DNA of 64,000 nucleotides, taken from Bradyrhizobium erythrophlei. Its GTDB lineage: Bacteria > Pseudomonadota > Alphaproteobacteria > Rhizobiales > Xanthobacteraceae. Position 1 is the stretch's first letter. Every line of letters begins with the position of its first letter. The stretch covers positions 310,001 through 374,000 of the forward strand of contig NZ_LT670818.1 of NCBI RefSeq assembly GCF_900129505.1, in the 5' to 3' direction. Below, one piece after another: positions 1-7,698 of the stretch. A program made the translations under genes and the position numbers. Below the pieces are notes generated by a model, which did no database searches, was not told the DNA's origin, and saw only the letters and a list, made by a program, of their open reading frames with translations.

Positions 1-1
1 G

Positions 2-316
2 GGGCCGGCGCAGGTGTCGGCGGCCGAGAACCAGTTGAGCGGCGCGCTCGGCCGGCTGATCGCGCTGTCGGAGGCCTATCCGGACCTCAAGGCCAACGCC
101 AACTTCCAGCAGCTGGCGAGCGAATTGTCCGACCTCGAGAACAAGATCGCCGCCAGCCGCCGCTTCTTCAACAACGCGGTCCAGGAATACAACACCGGCA
201 TCCAGCAGATGCCGGCCGCCCTGTTCGCCGGCATATTCGGCTTCACCCACAAGGATTTCTTCGACCTCGGTGCCTCCAGGACCGAAGTCGAGGCGGCGCC
301 GCAGGTGAAGTTCTGA
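2..316 (+). CDS. lemA: LemA family protein, C-terminal part (5' end outside window)
   Basis: The reading frame is open from the first bases of the window to the stop at 314-316, so only about the last 104 residues are present. The visible part has the long helices of LemA proteins (LIALSEAYPDLKAN, then SELSDLENKIAASRRFFN, then VQEYN) and the usual hydrophobic tail segment around PAALFAGIFGF. LemA proteins are membrane-anchored four-helix proteins of unclear function facing the outside of the membrane. The following M48 protease is a frequent neighbour of lemA, which supports the call. The N-terminal membrane anchor cannot be seen. Confidence 0.85.
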   Translation, partial: GPAQVSAAENQLSGALGRLIALSEAYPDLKANANFQQLASELSDLENKIAASRRFFNNAVQEYNTGIQQMPAALFAGIFGFTHKDFFDLGASRTEVEAAPQVKF

Positions 317-336
317 GCCGATGATTTTGTCCTGCC

Positions 337-455
337 GTCATTCCGGGGCGATGCGAAGCATCGAACCCGGATGTGCAATTGCATATCCGGGAATCTCGCC
401 CGAGCCACAAATCTCTGGATTCCGGGTTCGCGCTGTTAGCGCGCCCCGGAATGAC
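337..455. repeat. Intergenic palindromic repeat, family A (CATTCCGGGGCG type)
   Basis: The segment opens with gtcattccggggcgatgc and closes with gcgccccggaatgac, its reverse complement, and has an inner palindrome around ccggatgtgcaattgcatatccgg. Similar copies lie at 7541-7629 and 37605-37680. It fills the gap between lemA and the M48 gene. Confidence 0.8.
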
Positions 456-478
456 TGCCTCTAGTGGAATAGCCCATC

Positions 479-1681
479 ATGGCCGCGTACGGTCTCTACA
501 CGCACATCGCATCGAACAAGTTTCGTTCGATGGTGCTGCTCGCCGGCCTGTTCATGCTGTTCTATGTCGTCGTCTATGCCGGTGCGCTGATCGCGGAGGT
601 CGTGCTCGATAGCGACCAGACGGTCAACTATTACCTGATGGCGGCGGCGCGCGACCTGGTCACGGCCTTTCCTTACGCCACGGGCGCCGCCGCGCTGTGG
701 ATCGTGATCGCCTATTTCTTCCATCAATCGATCATCGACGCCGTTACCGGCGGCGAGGACGTGACGAGACAGCAGCAGCCGCGGCTGTACAATCTGCTGG
801 AAAACCTGTGCATCTCGCGCGGCATCCCGATGCCGAAGCTCAAGGTCATGGAGAGCGACGCGCTCAATGCGTTTGCGACCGGGCTCAACCAGCGGCAATA
901 TGCCGTCACCGTCACCACGGGACTGTTGCGGGCACTGAACGACCAGGAGATCGAGGCGGTGCTCGGCCACGAACTCACCCACATCCGCAACGGCGACGTG
1001 CAGATGATGGTGGTCGCGGTGATCATCGCCGGCGTGGTCGGCTTCTTCGGCGAGTTGTTCTTTCGGAGTTTTACCAATTTTGGCTATTACGGCGGCGGCT
1101 CGTGGTCGTCTTCATCGTCGTCGTCTTCCTCGTCCTCCTCATCCGATGGCAACCGCAAGAGTTCCGGCGGCGGCGCCGTCGTTGTGATCATCCTCGCGGT
1201 CGCGCTGATCGCGCTGGCCTGGCTGTTGTCCCAGCTCGTGAAACTGGCGTTGTCGCGCTCGCGCGAGCTCTTGGCCGACGCCGGATCGGTCGAACTGACC
1301 AAGAACCCGGACGCCATGATCTCGGCGCTGCGCAAGATCGAGAACCGCGGCGAACTTCCCGGCGCCACCTCGGCGGTGATGGAATTATGCGTCGACAACC
1401 CGCGCGAGGGCTTTTCCGACCTGTTCGCTACCCATCCTTCCGTGGAATCCCGGGTTCAGGCGCTGGTGAAATACGCCGGCGGTCACGATCCCGGACCGCT
1501 GGCGCTGCCGTCGGACGTGCCGGATGCGCCAGACGATCAGGACCAGCCGGCGGACGGCAGAACCGCGCCGCCCCTGCCATCCGGCCCGTGGAGCGACGCC
1601 GGCGCATCGCAGGACGCCTCCCACGCGCCTTCACATGGTCCTTGGGGCGATCCTCCCCCCGGTCCGTCGGTCCGCCGCTAG
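479..1681 (+). CDS. M48 family zinc metalloprotease, HtpX-like membrane protein
   Basis: Membrane-bound zinc endopeptidase of the HtpX/Ste24 (M48) type, expected to cut membrane or misfolded proteins on the cytoplasmic side. The 400-residue product has two N-terminal hydrophobic segments (about 13-40 and 65-85), the zinc site HELTH at 164-168 and two more hydrophobic segments (about 176-200 and 231-255). The third metal ligand is probably the Glu of SRSRELLAD. Between the two late membrane segments lies a run of 13 serines (about residues 208-222) bordered by glycines, and the C-terminal tail of about 70 residues is Pro/Asp-rich and low complexity. It sits directly after lemA, a common pairing. 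The ATG start has only a weak ribosome binding site. Confidence 0.85.
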   Translation: MAAYGLYTHIASNKFRSMVLLAGLFMLFYVVVYAGALIAEVVLDSDQTVNYYLMAAARDLVTAFPYATGAAALWIVIAYFFHQSIIDAVTGGEDVTRQQQPRLYNLLENLCISRGIPMPKLKVMESDALNAFATGLNQRQYAVTVTTGLLRALNDQEIEAVLGHELTHIRNGDVQMMVVAVIIAGVVGFFGELFFRSFTNFGYYGGGSWSSSSSSSSSSSSSDGNRKSSGGGAVVVIILAVALIALAWLLSQLVKLALSRSRELLADAGSVELTKNPDAMISALRKIENRGELPGATSAVMELCVDNPREGFSDLFATHPSVESRVQALVKYAGGHDPGPLALPSDVPDAPDDQDQPADGRTAPPLPSGPWSDAGASQDASHAPSHGPWGDPPPGPSVRR

Positions 1682-1894
1682 GGCTCCGGGAACGTTGGCC
1701 GGCTTCGACTATCTCTCCGGCTTAAGAAAATCCGCGGAATAGTCCGCGACGCCTGCCGAATGATTTGAATTCTCCCTTGTTTCTGCCATGTTCGCCCCCA
1801 AAGCAGGGACAGAGTCGCACCGATCGGGAACTATCGCGATCGGCCGGGGGATTGAAGCAGCGCGTGATCCACAGCAATGGCCGGTTTTCTCGCA

Positions 1895-1919
1895 AACAAA
1901 CGGCCTAGTTTGTTCTAGG
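1895..1919. promoter_or_regulatory. Nested inverted repeats upstream of the ParA-like gene
   Basis: aacaaac (1895-1901) and gtttgtt (1908-1914) are perfect 7-base inverted arms around six bases, and cctag/ctagg (1904-1908 and 1915-1919) form a second, overlapping pair. It lies 38 bases before the ATG at 1957, in a 275-base gene-free gap. An operator is possible. No T-run follows, so it is not a standard terminator. Confidence 0.35.
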
Positions 1920-1956
1920 ATCATGCGTCTGACAAATGGGCGGGTAAGGGAAGTTC

Positions 1957-2709
1957 ATGGCGAAGCCAGTTGTGATTGTGGTGGGTGCTGACAAGGGCGG
2001 GGTCGGCAAAACCACCGTCTCGCGTACCCTGCTTGACTATTTCAGCGCCAATAATGTGCCCACCCGCGCCTTCGATACCGAATCCCCGCGCGGCACGCTG
2101 ATGCGTTTTCACCCCGACATCACCGAGATCGTCGACATGACGACGACGGTGGACCAGATGAAGATCTTCGATACGCTCAGCGCCGGCCCCTCCGTCACCG
2201 TGATCGACGTCCGCGCCGGCCTGTTGTCGCCGGCGCTCGCCTCCTTGCGCGACATCGGCTTTCTCGACGCTGCCAAGTCCGGCCAGATCACCTTTGCCGT
2301 GTTCCATATCCTGGGCCCCTCGATCGCCTCGCTGGACGAGATCGCCGAGACCGCGAATTTCATGGTCGGCGCGAAATATTTCCTGGTGAAGAATTTCATC
2401 AACAACACCAGCTTCTTCGAATGGGACCAGGCGACCTACAATTCCTATTTCCACCGCATCAAGGACGCCACCGAGCTCACCATCCCCAAGCTCAACGAGA
2501 TGGCCTATGAGCAGGTCGAGGTTGCCTCGGTGCCGTTCCTGAAATTCGTCGCCAACAAGGGCGCCCACGACGAGGCCGCGAACTATTCTTTCGTGCTGCG
2601 CGGCTATGTGCGCCACTGGCTGGCCAATGTCTGGAGCGAATTCGACCGCATCAAGCTGACCGACCTGGTCGGCTCCGGCAAACCGCTGGCGCGCAGCGGC
2701 GAAAAATAA
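1957..2709 (+). CDS. ParA/MinD-like P-loop ATPase
   Basis: A 250-residue SIMIBI-class ATPase. The deviant Walker A motif GADKGGVGKTT is at residues 10-20 with the signature lysine, and an FDTESPRGTL stretch follows where ParA and MipZ proteins have switch I. These ATPases dimerise on ATP and position DNA, division or surface structures. The cargo cannot be told from the sequence, because no parB-like gene or parS-like site was seen next to it. aaggga lies upstream of the ATG. A second, related but degenerate P-loop gene follows 61 bases downstream on the same strand, so the two may form one transcription unit. The name mipZ is avoided because family membership cannot be checked. Confidence 0.75.
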   Translation: MAKPVVIVVGADKGGVGKTTVSRTLLDYFSANNVPTRAFDTESPRGTLMRFHPDITEIVDMTTTVDQMKIFDTLSAGPSVTVIDVRAGLLSPALASLRDIGFLDAAKSGQITFAVFHILGPSIASLDEIAETANFMVGAKYFLVKNFINNTSFFEWDQATYNSYFHRIKDATELTIPKLNEMAYEQVEVASVPFLKFVANKGAHDEAANYSFVLRGYVRHWLANVWSEFDRIKLTDLVGSGKPLARSGEK

Positions 2710-2770
2710 TTTCGCCGGTCCGGCGCTAATTGGCTGGATCGGGCGCCGATTTCGCCTGATATAGCGTGGG

Positions 2771-3439
2771 ATGCAAACCACGCCCGTCTACATCGTCTGT
2801 TCACCCCGCCCGCTGGTCGGCAAGACGCTGATCGCGCGGCAGCTGAGCGAGTTTCTAAAGCTCAAGAACGGCGACGTGGCGGCTTTCGACATCAACCTGA
2901 AAGAGCCGTCGCTGCTCGAATACCTGCCGGACCTGACCGAGACCGCCGAGGTCGAGGATACCTACGGCAAGATGACGCTGATGGACCGCATCATCGTCAA
3001 TGACGGGATCGCCAAGGTGATCGATCTCGGCTTTCACGCCTTCGACGAGTTCTTCAAGATGTCCGACGAAATCGGGTTCATGAAGGAGGCGGCGCGGCGC
3101 GGCGTCACGCCCGTCATCCTGTTCGTTGCCGATACCGACCGGGTCTCGGCGCGCGGCTATGCCACGCTGGCCGAGCAGATCCCCAGGAACGCGCTGATCG
3201 TCGTCGACAACGAATTCGTGGTGCGCGGCGAACTGCCCGAAGCCATGACGCAGGGCCGCATCCTGCGCATCGCCGCTCTGCCGACTTTCCTCAAAACCTA
3301 TGTCGACCGGCTGACCTTCACGTTCACCGGCTATTTGCGCAGCGAGCGGGATTCATCGACCGAGCTGCATCAATGGATCCGCCGCAATTATCTCAGCTTC
3401 CGCGAACTGGAGCTGAGGCTGATCCTGCAGCAGTCATGA
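2771..3439 (+). CDS. Degenerate ParA-like P-loop protein, partner of the preceding ATPase
   Basis: The 222-residue product has the fold plan of the preceding gene: an N-terminal strand plus P-loop (YIVCSPRPLVGKTLIAR), then AAFDINLKEPSLLEYLPD in the switch I place and later VILFVADTDRVSARG. The P-loop has lost the deviant ParA lysine (the GG of KGGVGKT is replaced by PL) but keeps GKT, so nucleotide binding is possible and ParA-type hydrolysis is doubtful. The acidic stretch LPDLTETAEVEDTYGKM aligns in role with HPDITEIVDMTTTVDQM of the upstream protein, which suggests an old duplication. It could be a regulatory heterodimer partner. Function is not known to me. Confidence 0.65.
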   Translation: MQTTPVYIVCSPRPLVGKTLIARQLSEFLKLKNGDVAAFDINLKEPSLLEYLPDLTETAEVEDTYGKMTLMDRIIVNDGIAKVIDLGFHAFDEFFKMSDEIGFMKEAARRGVTPVILFVADTDRVSARGYATLAEQIPRNALIVVDNEFVVRGELPEAMTQGRILRIAALPTFLKTYVDRLTFTFTGYLRSERDSSTELHQWIRRNYLSFRELELRLILQQS

Positions 3440-3440
3440 G

Positions 3441-3587
3441 ACGATAAACTATTTATCGTCGTCCCGGCCAAAGTGAAGCGCGAACCGGGACCCGTACGCC
3501 GCGGCTTCTCGTTAGGCACAGGTCGCAGCCACCTTCATTCAACACCAGAGGCCGGTGGTCATGGGTCCCTGCTTTCGCAAGGACGAC
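3441..3587. repeat. Short perfect hairpin followed by intergenic palindromic repeat, family F
   Basis: acgataaa (3441-3448) and tttatcgt (3452-3459) form a perfect 8-base hairpin two bases after the preceding stop codon. From 3458 the sequence runs cgtcgtcccggcc ... cgggacccgtacgccgcgg and ends ...gggtccctgctttcgcaaggacgac, an imperfect inverted repeat of the CGTCCCGG type. No gene is seen between 3440 and 3616. Confidence 0.6.
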
Positions 3588-3616
3588 GCGCGCATGGGTT
3601 CTCGCCTTGAAGAAAA

Positions 3617-4156
3617 CTAATGCCCCTCGAACGACATCAGCGTTCGCACCGGCACGTCCATCGCCCGCAATTTCGCCGCGCCGCCGAGATCCGGCAGGTC
3701 GATGATGAAGCAGGCTGCCACCACATTGGCGCCGATCTGGCGCATCAGCTTGACGGCGCCCTCGGCGGTGCCGCCGGTCGCGATCAAATCGTCGACCAGG
3801 ATCACGCGCTCGCCGGGATGGATGGCGTCGGCGTGCATCTCCATCTCGTCGAGGCCGTATTCCAGCGAATAGGCGATCCGCACCGTGGTGTGCGGCAGCT
3901 TGCCCCGTTTGCGGATCGGCACGAAGCCAGCGGAGACCTGATGCGCCACTGCGCCGCCCAGAATAAAACCGCGTGCCTCGATGCCCGCGACCTTGTCGAT
4001 CTTGTTGCCCGCCCAGGGCTGCACCAGTTCGTCGACCGCGCGGCGGAACGCGCGCGCGTCGCCGAGCAGCGTGGTGATGTCGCGAAACAGGATACCGGGC
4101 TTCGGATAGTCCGGAATGGTGCGGACGGCAGCCTTCAAATCATATTCAAACGTCAT
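3617..4156 (-). CDS. apt: Adenine phosphoribosyltransferase
   Basis: Cytosolic purine salvage enzyme converting adenine and PRPP to AMP and pyrophosphate. The 179-residue length is the family norm. The opening ([26 protein letters not shown]) is characteristic, with the flexible-loop region KRGKLPH and the PRPP-binding motif [14 protein letters not shown] at about residues 122-135. Start and end agree with full-length homologs. It is transcribed on the minus strand downstream of trpE(G), but a family B repeat separates the two, so cotranscription is uncertain. Confidence 0.95.
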   Translation of the reverse strand: MTFEYDLKAAVRTIPDYPKPGILFRDITTLLGDARAFRRAVDELVQPWAGNKIDKVAGIEARGFILGGAVAHQVSAGFVPIRKRGKLPHTTVRIAYSLEYGLDEMEMHADAIHPGERVILVDDLIATGGTAEGAVKLMRQIGANVVAACFIIDLPDLGGAAKLRAMDVPVRTLMSFEGH

Positions 4157-4179
4157 CGATGTCTCTTTTCTGTCTTTTC

Positions 4180-4288
4180 GTCATTGCGAGCCAACGTGTC
4201 GGCGCGAAGCGCCGCCCGATGATAAACTCTGCGAAGCAAGCGGCAGGCAAGGATGGATTGCTTCGTCGCACGTGCTCCTCGCAATGAC
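4180..4288. repeat. Intergenic palindromic repeat, family B (GTCATTGCGAGG type)
   Basis: Begins gtcattgcgagc and ends ctcctcgcaatgac, its near reverse complement, with an inner ggattgcttcgtcgc segment. Related copies are at 12140-12225, 42263-42391, 55523-55632 and 62940-63026. Confidence 0.8.
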
Positions 4289-4294
4289 GTCGCT

Positions 4295-6463
4295 TCAATA
4301 GTTGACCGGCACACCCAGCCGGAACGCGTTTTCCACGATGCGCAGGCCGACTTCGCCGCCGAGCGACATCAGCGATTCCGGATGAAACTGCACGCCGCCG
4401 ACCGGCAGGGTCTTGTGTTCGATCGCCATCGCGAGGCCGTCCTCGGTGCTCGCGGTCACGCTGAGCACCTCGGGCATGCTGTCGCACTCGACATAGAGCG
4501 AATGATAACGGCCGATCACGATCTCATCGGGCAGGTTCTGCATCAGCCGCCCGCCCCTGACCTCGACCTGGGAGGGGCGGCCATGCGCGGGCTGGCTGAG
4601 CTGGCCGAGCTGACCGCCGAAATATTCCCCGATCGCCTGCACGCCGAGACAGACGCCGAAGATCGGCAGCTTCTTCGCAAGCGCCGCATCGATGGTCCTG
4701 GAAATCGCAAAATCCTCCGGCCGGCCCGGGCCCGGCGACAGCACCAGCAGATCCCACGGCTTCTGCTTGAGCATGTCGAGCGCATGAACGTGCCGGACCA
4801 CGGTGACGCTGGCGCCGACCTGCCGGAAATAATCCGCCAGCATGTGCACGAAACTGTCGTCGTGATCGATCAGCAGCACCTGCTTGCCGGAGCCGGTGGC
4901 ATCCGGCGCGAACGCCGACAGCGGCTTTGGCGGATCGCCGCGCAGCGCCTGAAACAGGGCCGCCGCCTTGACTTGGCATTCCCTGTCTTCGGCGGCGGGA
5001 TCGGAATCGAACAAACAGGTGGCGCCGACCCGCACCTCGGCAAGGCCGTCCTTCATCCTTATGGTGCGGATGGTCAGCCCGGTATTGATGCTGCCGTCGA
5101 AATTCACCGCACCAATCGCGCCGGCATACCAGCGCCGCGACGAGCGCTCGTGGTCCTCGACGAACTGCATCGCCCATAATTTCGGCGCGCCGGTCACCGT
5201 GACCGCCCATGCATGGGTGAGGAACGCGTCGAGCGAGTCGAAGCCCGGCCGCAGCATGCCCTCGACGTGATCGACGGTGTGAAACAGCTTTGAGTAGGTC
5301 TCGATCTGGCGCCGCGCCAGCACCTTGATCGTGCCGGGCACGCAGACCCGCGCCTTGTCGTTGCGGTCGACGTCGGTGCACATGTTGAGTTCGAATTCGT
5401 CTTTTTCGGAATTCAGGAGCTGCCGGATCTGCTCGGCGTCGCCGATCGCATCGACGCCGCGCGCGATGGTGCCGGAGATCGGACAGGTCTCGACCCGCCT
5501 GCCGTCGGAGCGCACGAACATCTCGGGCGATGCCGAGACCAGGAACTCGCCCTCGCCGAGATTCATCAGCGCGCCATAGGGCGACGGGTTGATCCGGCAC
5601 AACCGCTGGAACACTTCGGCCGGCGAGCGCTCGCAAGGCTCGGCGAATAACTGCCCCGGCACCGCCTCGAACAGATCGCCGCGCGCAAAGGCGGCGCGCG
5701 CGGTCTCCACCGTCGCCTGATATTCGCCGGGCGCGTGATCGGCAAATCCCTGCCGCCGCGTCTTGGCGTAGACGCTTTCTGCGGTGTCGCGCGGCAGACC
5801 TTCGGACGACTTTCCCTTCCAGGAGAACTCGTAGCTCAGCACCACGCCGCGGCCGGTGGCGCGGTCATAGGCCAGAAGGCGATCCGGCACGTAGAGCACG
5901 ATGTCGCGCTGGTCGCTCTCGCGCGGGCGCTTCTGCACGAGGTCCTCGATCTGGAACACCAGATCGTAGGCGAAGGCGCCGAACAGGCCGAGCATCGGAT
6001 CGTCATTGGCGCCGAACGCGGCCACGAGATCGCGTACCAGCGACATCACGCTGGCGCGACGGGTGCGCTGGTCCTCATCCACCGGTGCCGCGCCGCGCAG
6101 GATATGACCTTTGAGCCGGGACGCATTTTTCTCCGTGATGACGACGCAGGGTTCGCTGATGATTTCGGCGAGGAAGGCGATCAGCACCTCGCCGCGCGCG
6201 TTCAGCGCTTCGAGCTCGAAATCGGCCCCCCTGGTGACCAGCCGCAGCGGCGGATCGGAAAAGCCGAGATCGAAGCTCTCGTAGCGGCCCGGTACCGTGG
6301 TGCCCGACGACAGCACCACGCCCGGCCGGCGATCAAGCAGGTCGATCAGGTCATCGAGCCGGTTGGCGCCGCCGGAAAACTGCTCCACCGACCGCGTCAC
6401 CGCGAGCCCGCCGCGGGTGCGATATTCGGACCGGGCCGGCAGGGAAAAGGCTGTCCTGTTCAT
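4295..6463 (-). CDS. trpE(G): Anthranilate synthase, fused TrpE-TrpG
   Basis: First committed step of tryptophan synthesis: chorismate plus glutamine to anthranilate. The 722-residue protein joins the chorismate-using TrpE part (about residues 1-510) to a class I glutamine amidotransferase. In the latter the triad is visible as Cys605 (GVCLG), His694 and Glu696 (VQFHPES), with the PGPGRPEDF turn upstream. TrpE hallmarks include PISGTIARG and the stretch ELNMCTDVDRND. This fused form is usual in Rhizobiales. Expression is evidently controlled by the leader peptide and terminator just upstream (6507-6663). The ATG is 44 bases past the attenuator hairpin and its T-run. Confidence 0.95.
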   Translation of the reverse strand: MNRTAFSLPARSEYRTRGGLAVTRSVEQFSGGANRLDDLIDLLDRRPGVVLSSGTTVPGRYESFDLGFSDPPLRLVTRGADFELEALNARGEVLIAFLAEIISEPCVVITEKNASRLKGHILRGAAPVDEDQRTRRASVMSLVRDLVAAFGANDDPMLGLFGAFAYDLVFQIEDLVQKRPRESDQRDIVLYVPDRLLAYDRATGRGVVLSYEFSWKGKSSEGLPRDTAESVYAKTRRQGFADHAPGEYQATVETARAAFARGDLFEAVPGQLFAEPCERSPAEVFQRLCRINPSPYGALMNLGEGEFLVSASPEMFVRSDGRRVETCPISGTIARGVDAIGDAEQIRQLLNSEKDEFELNMCTDVDRNDKARVCVPGTIKVLARRQIETYSKLFHTVDHVEGMLRPGFDSLDAFLTHAWAVTVTGAPKLWAMQFVEDHERSSRRWYAGAIGAVNFDGSINTGLTIRTIRMKDGLAEVRVGATCLFDSDPAAEDRECQVKAAALFQALRGDPPKPLSAFAPDATGSGKQVLLIDHDDSFVHMLADYFRQVGASVTVVRHVHALDMLKQKPWDLLVLSPGPGRPEDFAISRTIDAALAKKLPIFGVCLGVQAIGEYFGGQLGQLSQPAHGRPSQVEVRGGRLMQNLPDEIVIGRYHSLYVECDSMPEVLSVTASTEDGLAMAIEHKTLPVGGVQFHPESLMSLGGEVGLRIVENAFRLGVPVNY

Positions 6464-6506
6464 GTGATCCTCTTACGAAACTTGCCGAGGGAACGCCACA
6501 CAGGAC

Positions 6507-6540
6507 AAACGAAAAGGCCGTCGCGCTGCGATGACGGCCT
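6507..6540 (-). terminator. trp attenuator terminator
   Basis: Read on the minus strand, aggccgtc and gacggcct (6533-6540 and 6515-6522) form an 8-base stem with a 10-base loop, followed by ttttcgttt. It lies between the leader peptide stop (6580) and trpE(G) (6463), where ribosome stalling at the Trp codons would prevent its formation. A second hairpin, cacctc/gaggtg (6573-6578 and 6584-6589), overlaps the end of the leader ORF and directly follows the two TGG codons. Confidence 0.85.
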
Positions 6541-6579
6541 CGAACGATCGGGAAAGATGAAATCGCACCGGCCACCTCT

Positions 6580-6627
6580 TCAGGAGGTGCGCCACCACAG
6601 ACGGGGGTTGCGGACGACGGTGTTCAT
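6580..6627 (-). CDS. trpL: Tryptophan leader peptide
   Basis: A 15-codon ORF reads MNTVVRNPRLWWRTS, with two adjacent Trp codons near the end, 117 bases upstream of trpE(G) and followed by a hairpin and an intrinsic terminator. It is too short for ordinary gene calling. Translation stalling at the TGG pair under low charged tRNA-Trp would favour readthrough into trpE(G). In Sinorhizobium and Bradyrhizobium the corresponding attenuated RNA and peptide are known to act in trans as well. Whether this one does cannot be seen here. Confidence 0.9.
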   Translation of the reverse strand: MNTVVRNPRLWWRTS

Positions 6628-6634
6628 GGCCTGC

Positions 6635-6663
6635 AAAACACCATGGCCGGGCTGCGACGTCAA
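6635..6663 (-). promoter_or_regulatory. Predicted trpL promoter giving a leaderless transcript
   Basis: On the minus strand TTGACG (6658-6663) is followed after 17 bases by TGTTTT (6635-6640), and the trpL ATG begins 7 bases later at 6627. That spacing puts the transcription start on the A of the ATG. No ribosome binding site precedes the ATG, which fits leaderless translation as reported for the Sinorhizobium trp leader. Confidence 0.6.
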
Positions 6664-6787
6664 GGGTACGCCGGTGCCGCCGGGACGGTCAGCCCTCTCC
6701 CCCGCTTGCCGGGTGATGCCGGGAACGTTCCCGTGGTGGGATGGGGTGAGCAAGAGCCGAACGCTAACACTCGTCGTCCCGGCGAAC

Positions 6788-7462
6788 TCACCCCAGATGC
6801 TTCCTGAAAAACTCCGTCGCCCTGCCCCAGGCGAGTTCGGCGGACTGCCGATCGTGCACCGACAGCCGCTGCTCGTTGCCGAAGCCGTGTTCGGCGTCAT
6901 AGCGGAACAGCTCGAGCGACTTGCCGGCGGCCTTCATCGCCTTTTCGAAGCCGTCAACCAATTGCGGCGTGCACCAGTCGTCCTTGTTGGCGAAATGCGC
7001 CTGCAGCGGAACCTTGACGTCGGCGGGCTTGGCCGCCTGTTCCGGCGGGATGCCATAAAACACCACGCCCGCGGTCAGTTCAGGAATCTTGGTGGCGCCG
7101 ATGATGGTGACCGCCCCGCCGAGGCAGAAGCCGGTCAGACCGACCTTGGCGCCGTTGCGGCCGAGATATTGCGCGGCGCCGCGCACCGTCTGCGTGGTGG
7201 CGTCCATGAAATCCAGCGAGTTCATCTCTTTGCCGGCCGCATCGGTGTCGTGATACGGGACTACCTTGCCCTTGTAGAGATCGGGCGCCAGCGCGTCGAA
7301 ACCGGCCAGCGCGAAGCGGTCGCACATGCCCTTGATCTGGTCCTGAAGTCCCCACCATTCCTGGATCACGACCACGCCCGGCGCGTTGCCGCGCGCGGCG
7401 TTGGCGAGATAGCCGCCGGCGTCCTTGCCGTCCGGGCGCTTGAACGAGATGCTGGTACCCAT
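6788..7462 (-). CDS. Dienelactone hydrolase family protein
   Basis: An alpha/beta hydrolase of 224 residues. The nucleophile elbow GFCLGG (about residues 110-115) carries a cysteine in place of serine, the mark of dienelactone hydrolases, and the C-terminal histidine is in the AEHGFGN stretch. The N-terminal WWGLQDQIKGMCDRFA and DLYKGK motifs are also typical. Classical members open dienelactones in chlorocatechol breakdown, but the substrate of this generic chromosomal copy is unknown. The start at 7462 is chosen because a strong GGAGG lies 6 bases upstream. The open frame continues further, into the family A repeat. Confidence 0.85.
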   Translation of the reverse strand: MGTSISFKRPDGKDAGGYLANAARGNAPGVVVIQEWWGLQDQIKGMCDRFALAGFDALAPDLYKGKVVPYHDTDAAGKEMNSLDFMDATTQTVRGAAQYLGRNGAKVGLTGFCLGGAVTIIGATKIPELTAGVVFYGIPPEQAAKPADVKVPLQAHFANKDDWCTPQLVDGFEKAMKAAGKSLELFRYDAEHGFGNEQRLSVHDRQSAELAWGRATEFFRKHLG

Positions 7463-7540
7463 GGGTTCCTCCGGTAATCTTTTTGCGGGCCGATCGGCCG
7501 CTATTTTGGCTGCTGTGCGGCCACAACGCAAATCACAGTC

Positions 7541-7629
7541 CGTCATTCCGGGGCGATGCGAAAGCATCGAACCTCAGGTGCGCAATTGCGCATCTGAGGT
7601 CTGGTGCTGGCGCACCATCCCGGAATGAC
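7541..7629. repeat. Intergenic palindromic repeat, family A
   Basis: Opens cgtcattccggggcgatgcgaa and ends catcccggaatgac, with the inner palindrome acctcaggtgcgcaattgcgcatctgaggt region. It sits between the dienelactone hydrolase gene and the bc1 operon terminator. Confidence 0.8.
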
Positions 7630-7644
7630 ATCAACCACAGCCCA

Positions 7645-7671
7645 ACAAAAAAGCCCCCGCAGGGGCTTTTT
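7645..7671 (-). terminator. Intrinsic terminator after fbcH
   Basis: aagcccc/ggggctt form a strong stem (7651-7669) with runs of A on one side and T on the other, so it works in both directions. It is 28 bases past the fbcH stop codon. Confidence 0.85.
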
Positions 7672-7698
7672 CAAATTCATGTCGTCACAGCCGCATCA

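Noticed and set aside
5735..7477. A 580-codon plus-strand frame across trpE(G) and the attenuator
   Set aside because: It runs antisense to TrpE(G), the trp leader and the dienelactone hydrolase and has shadow composition.
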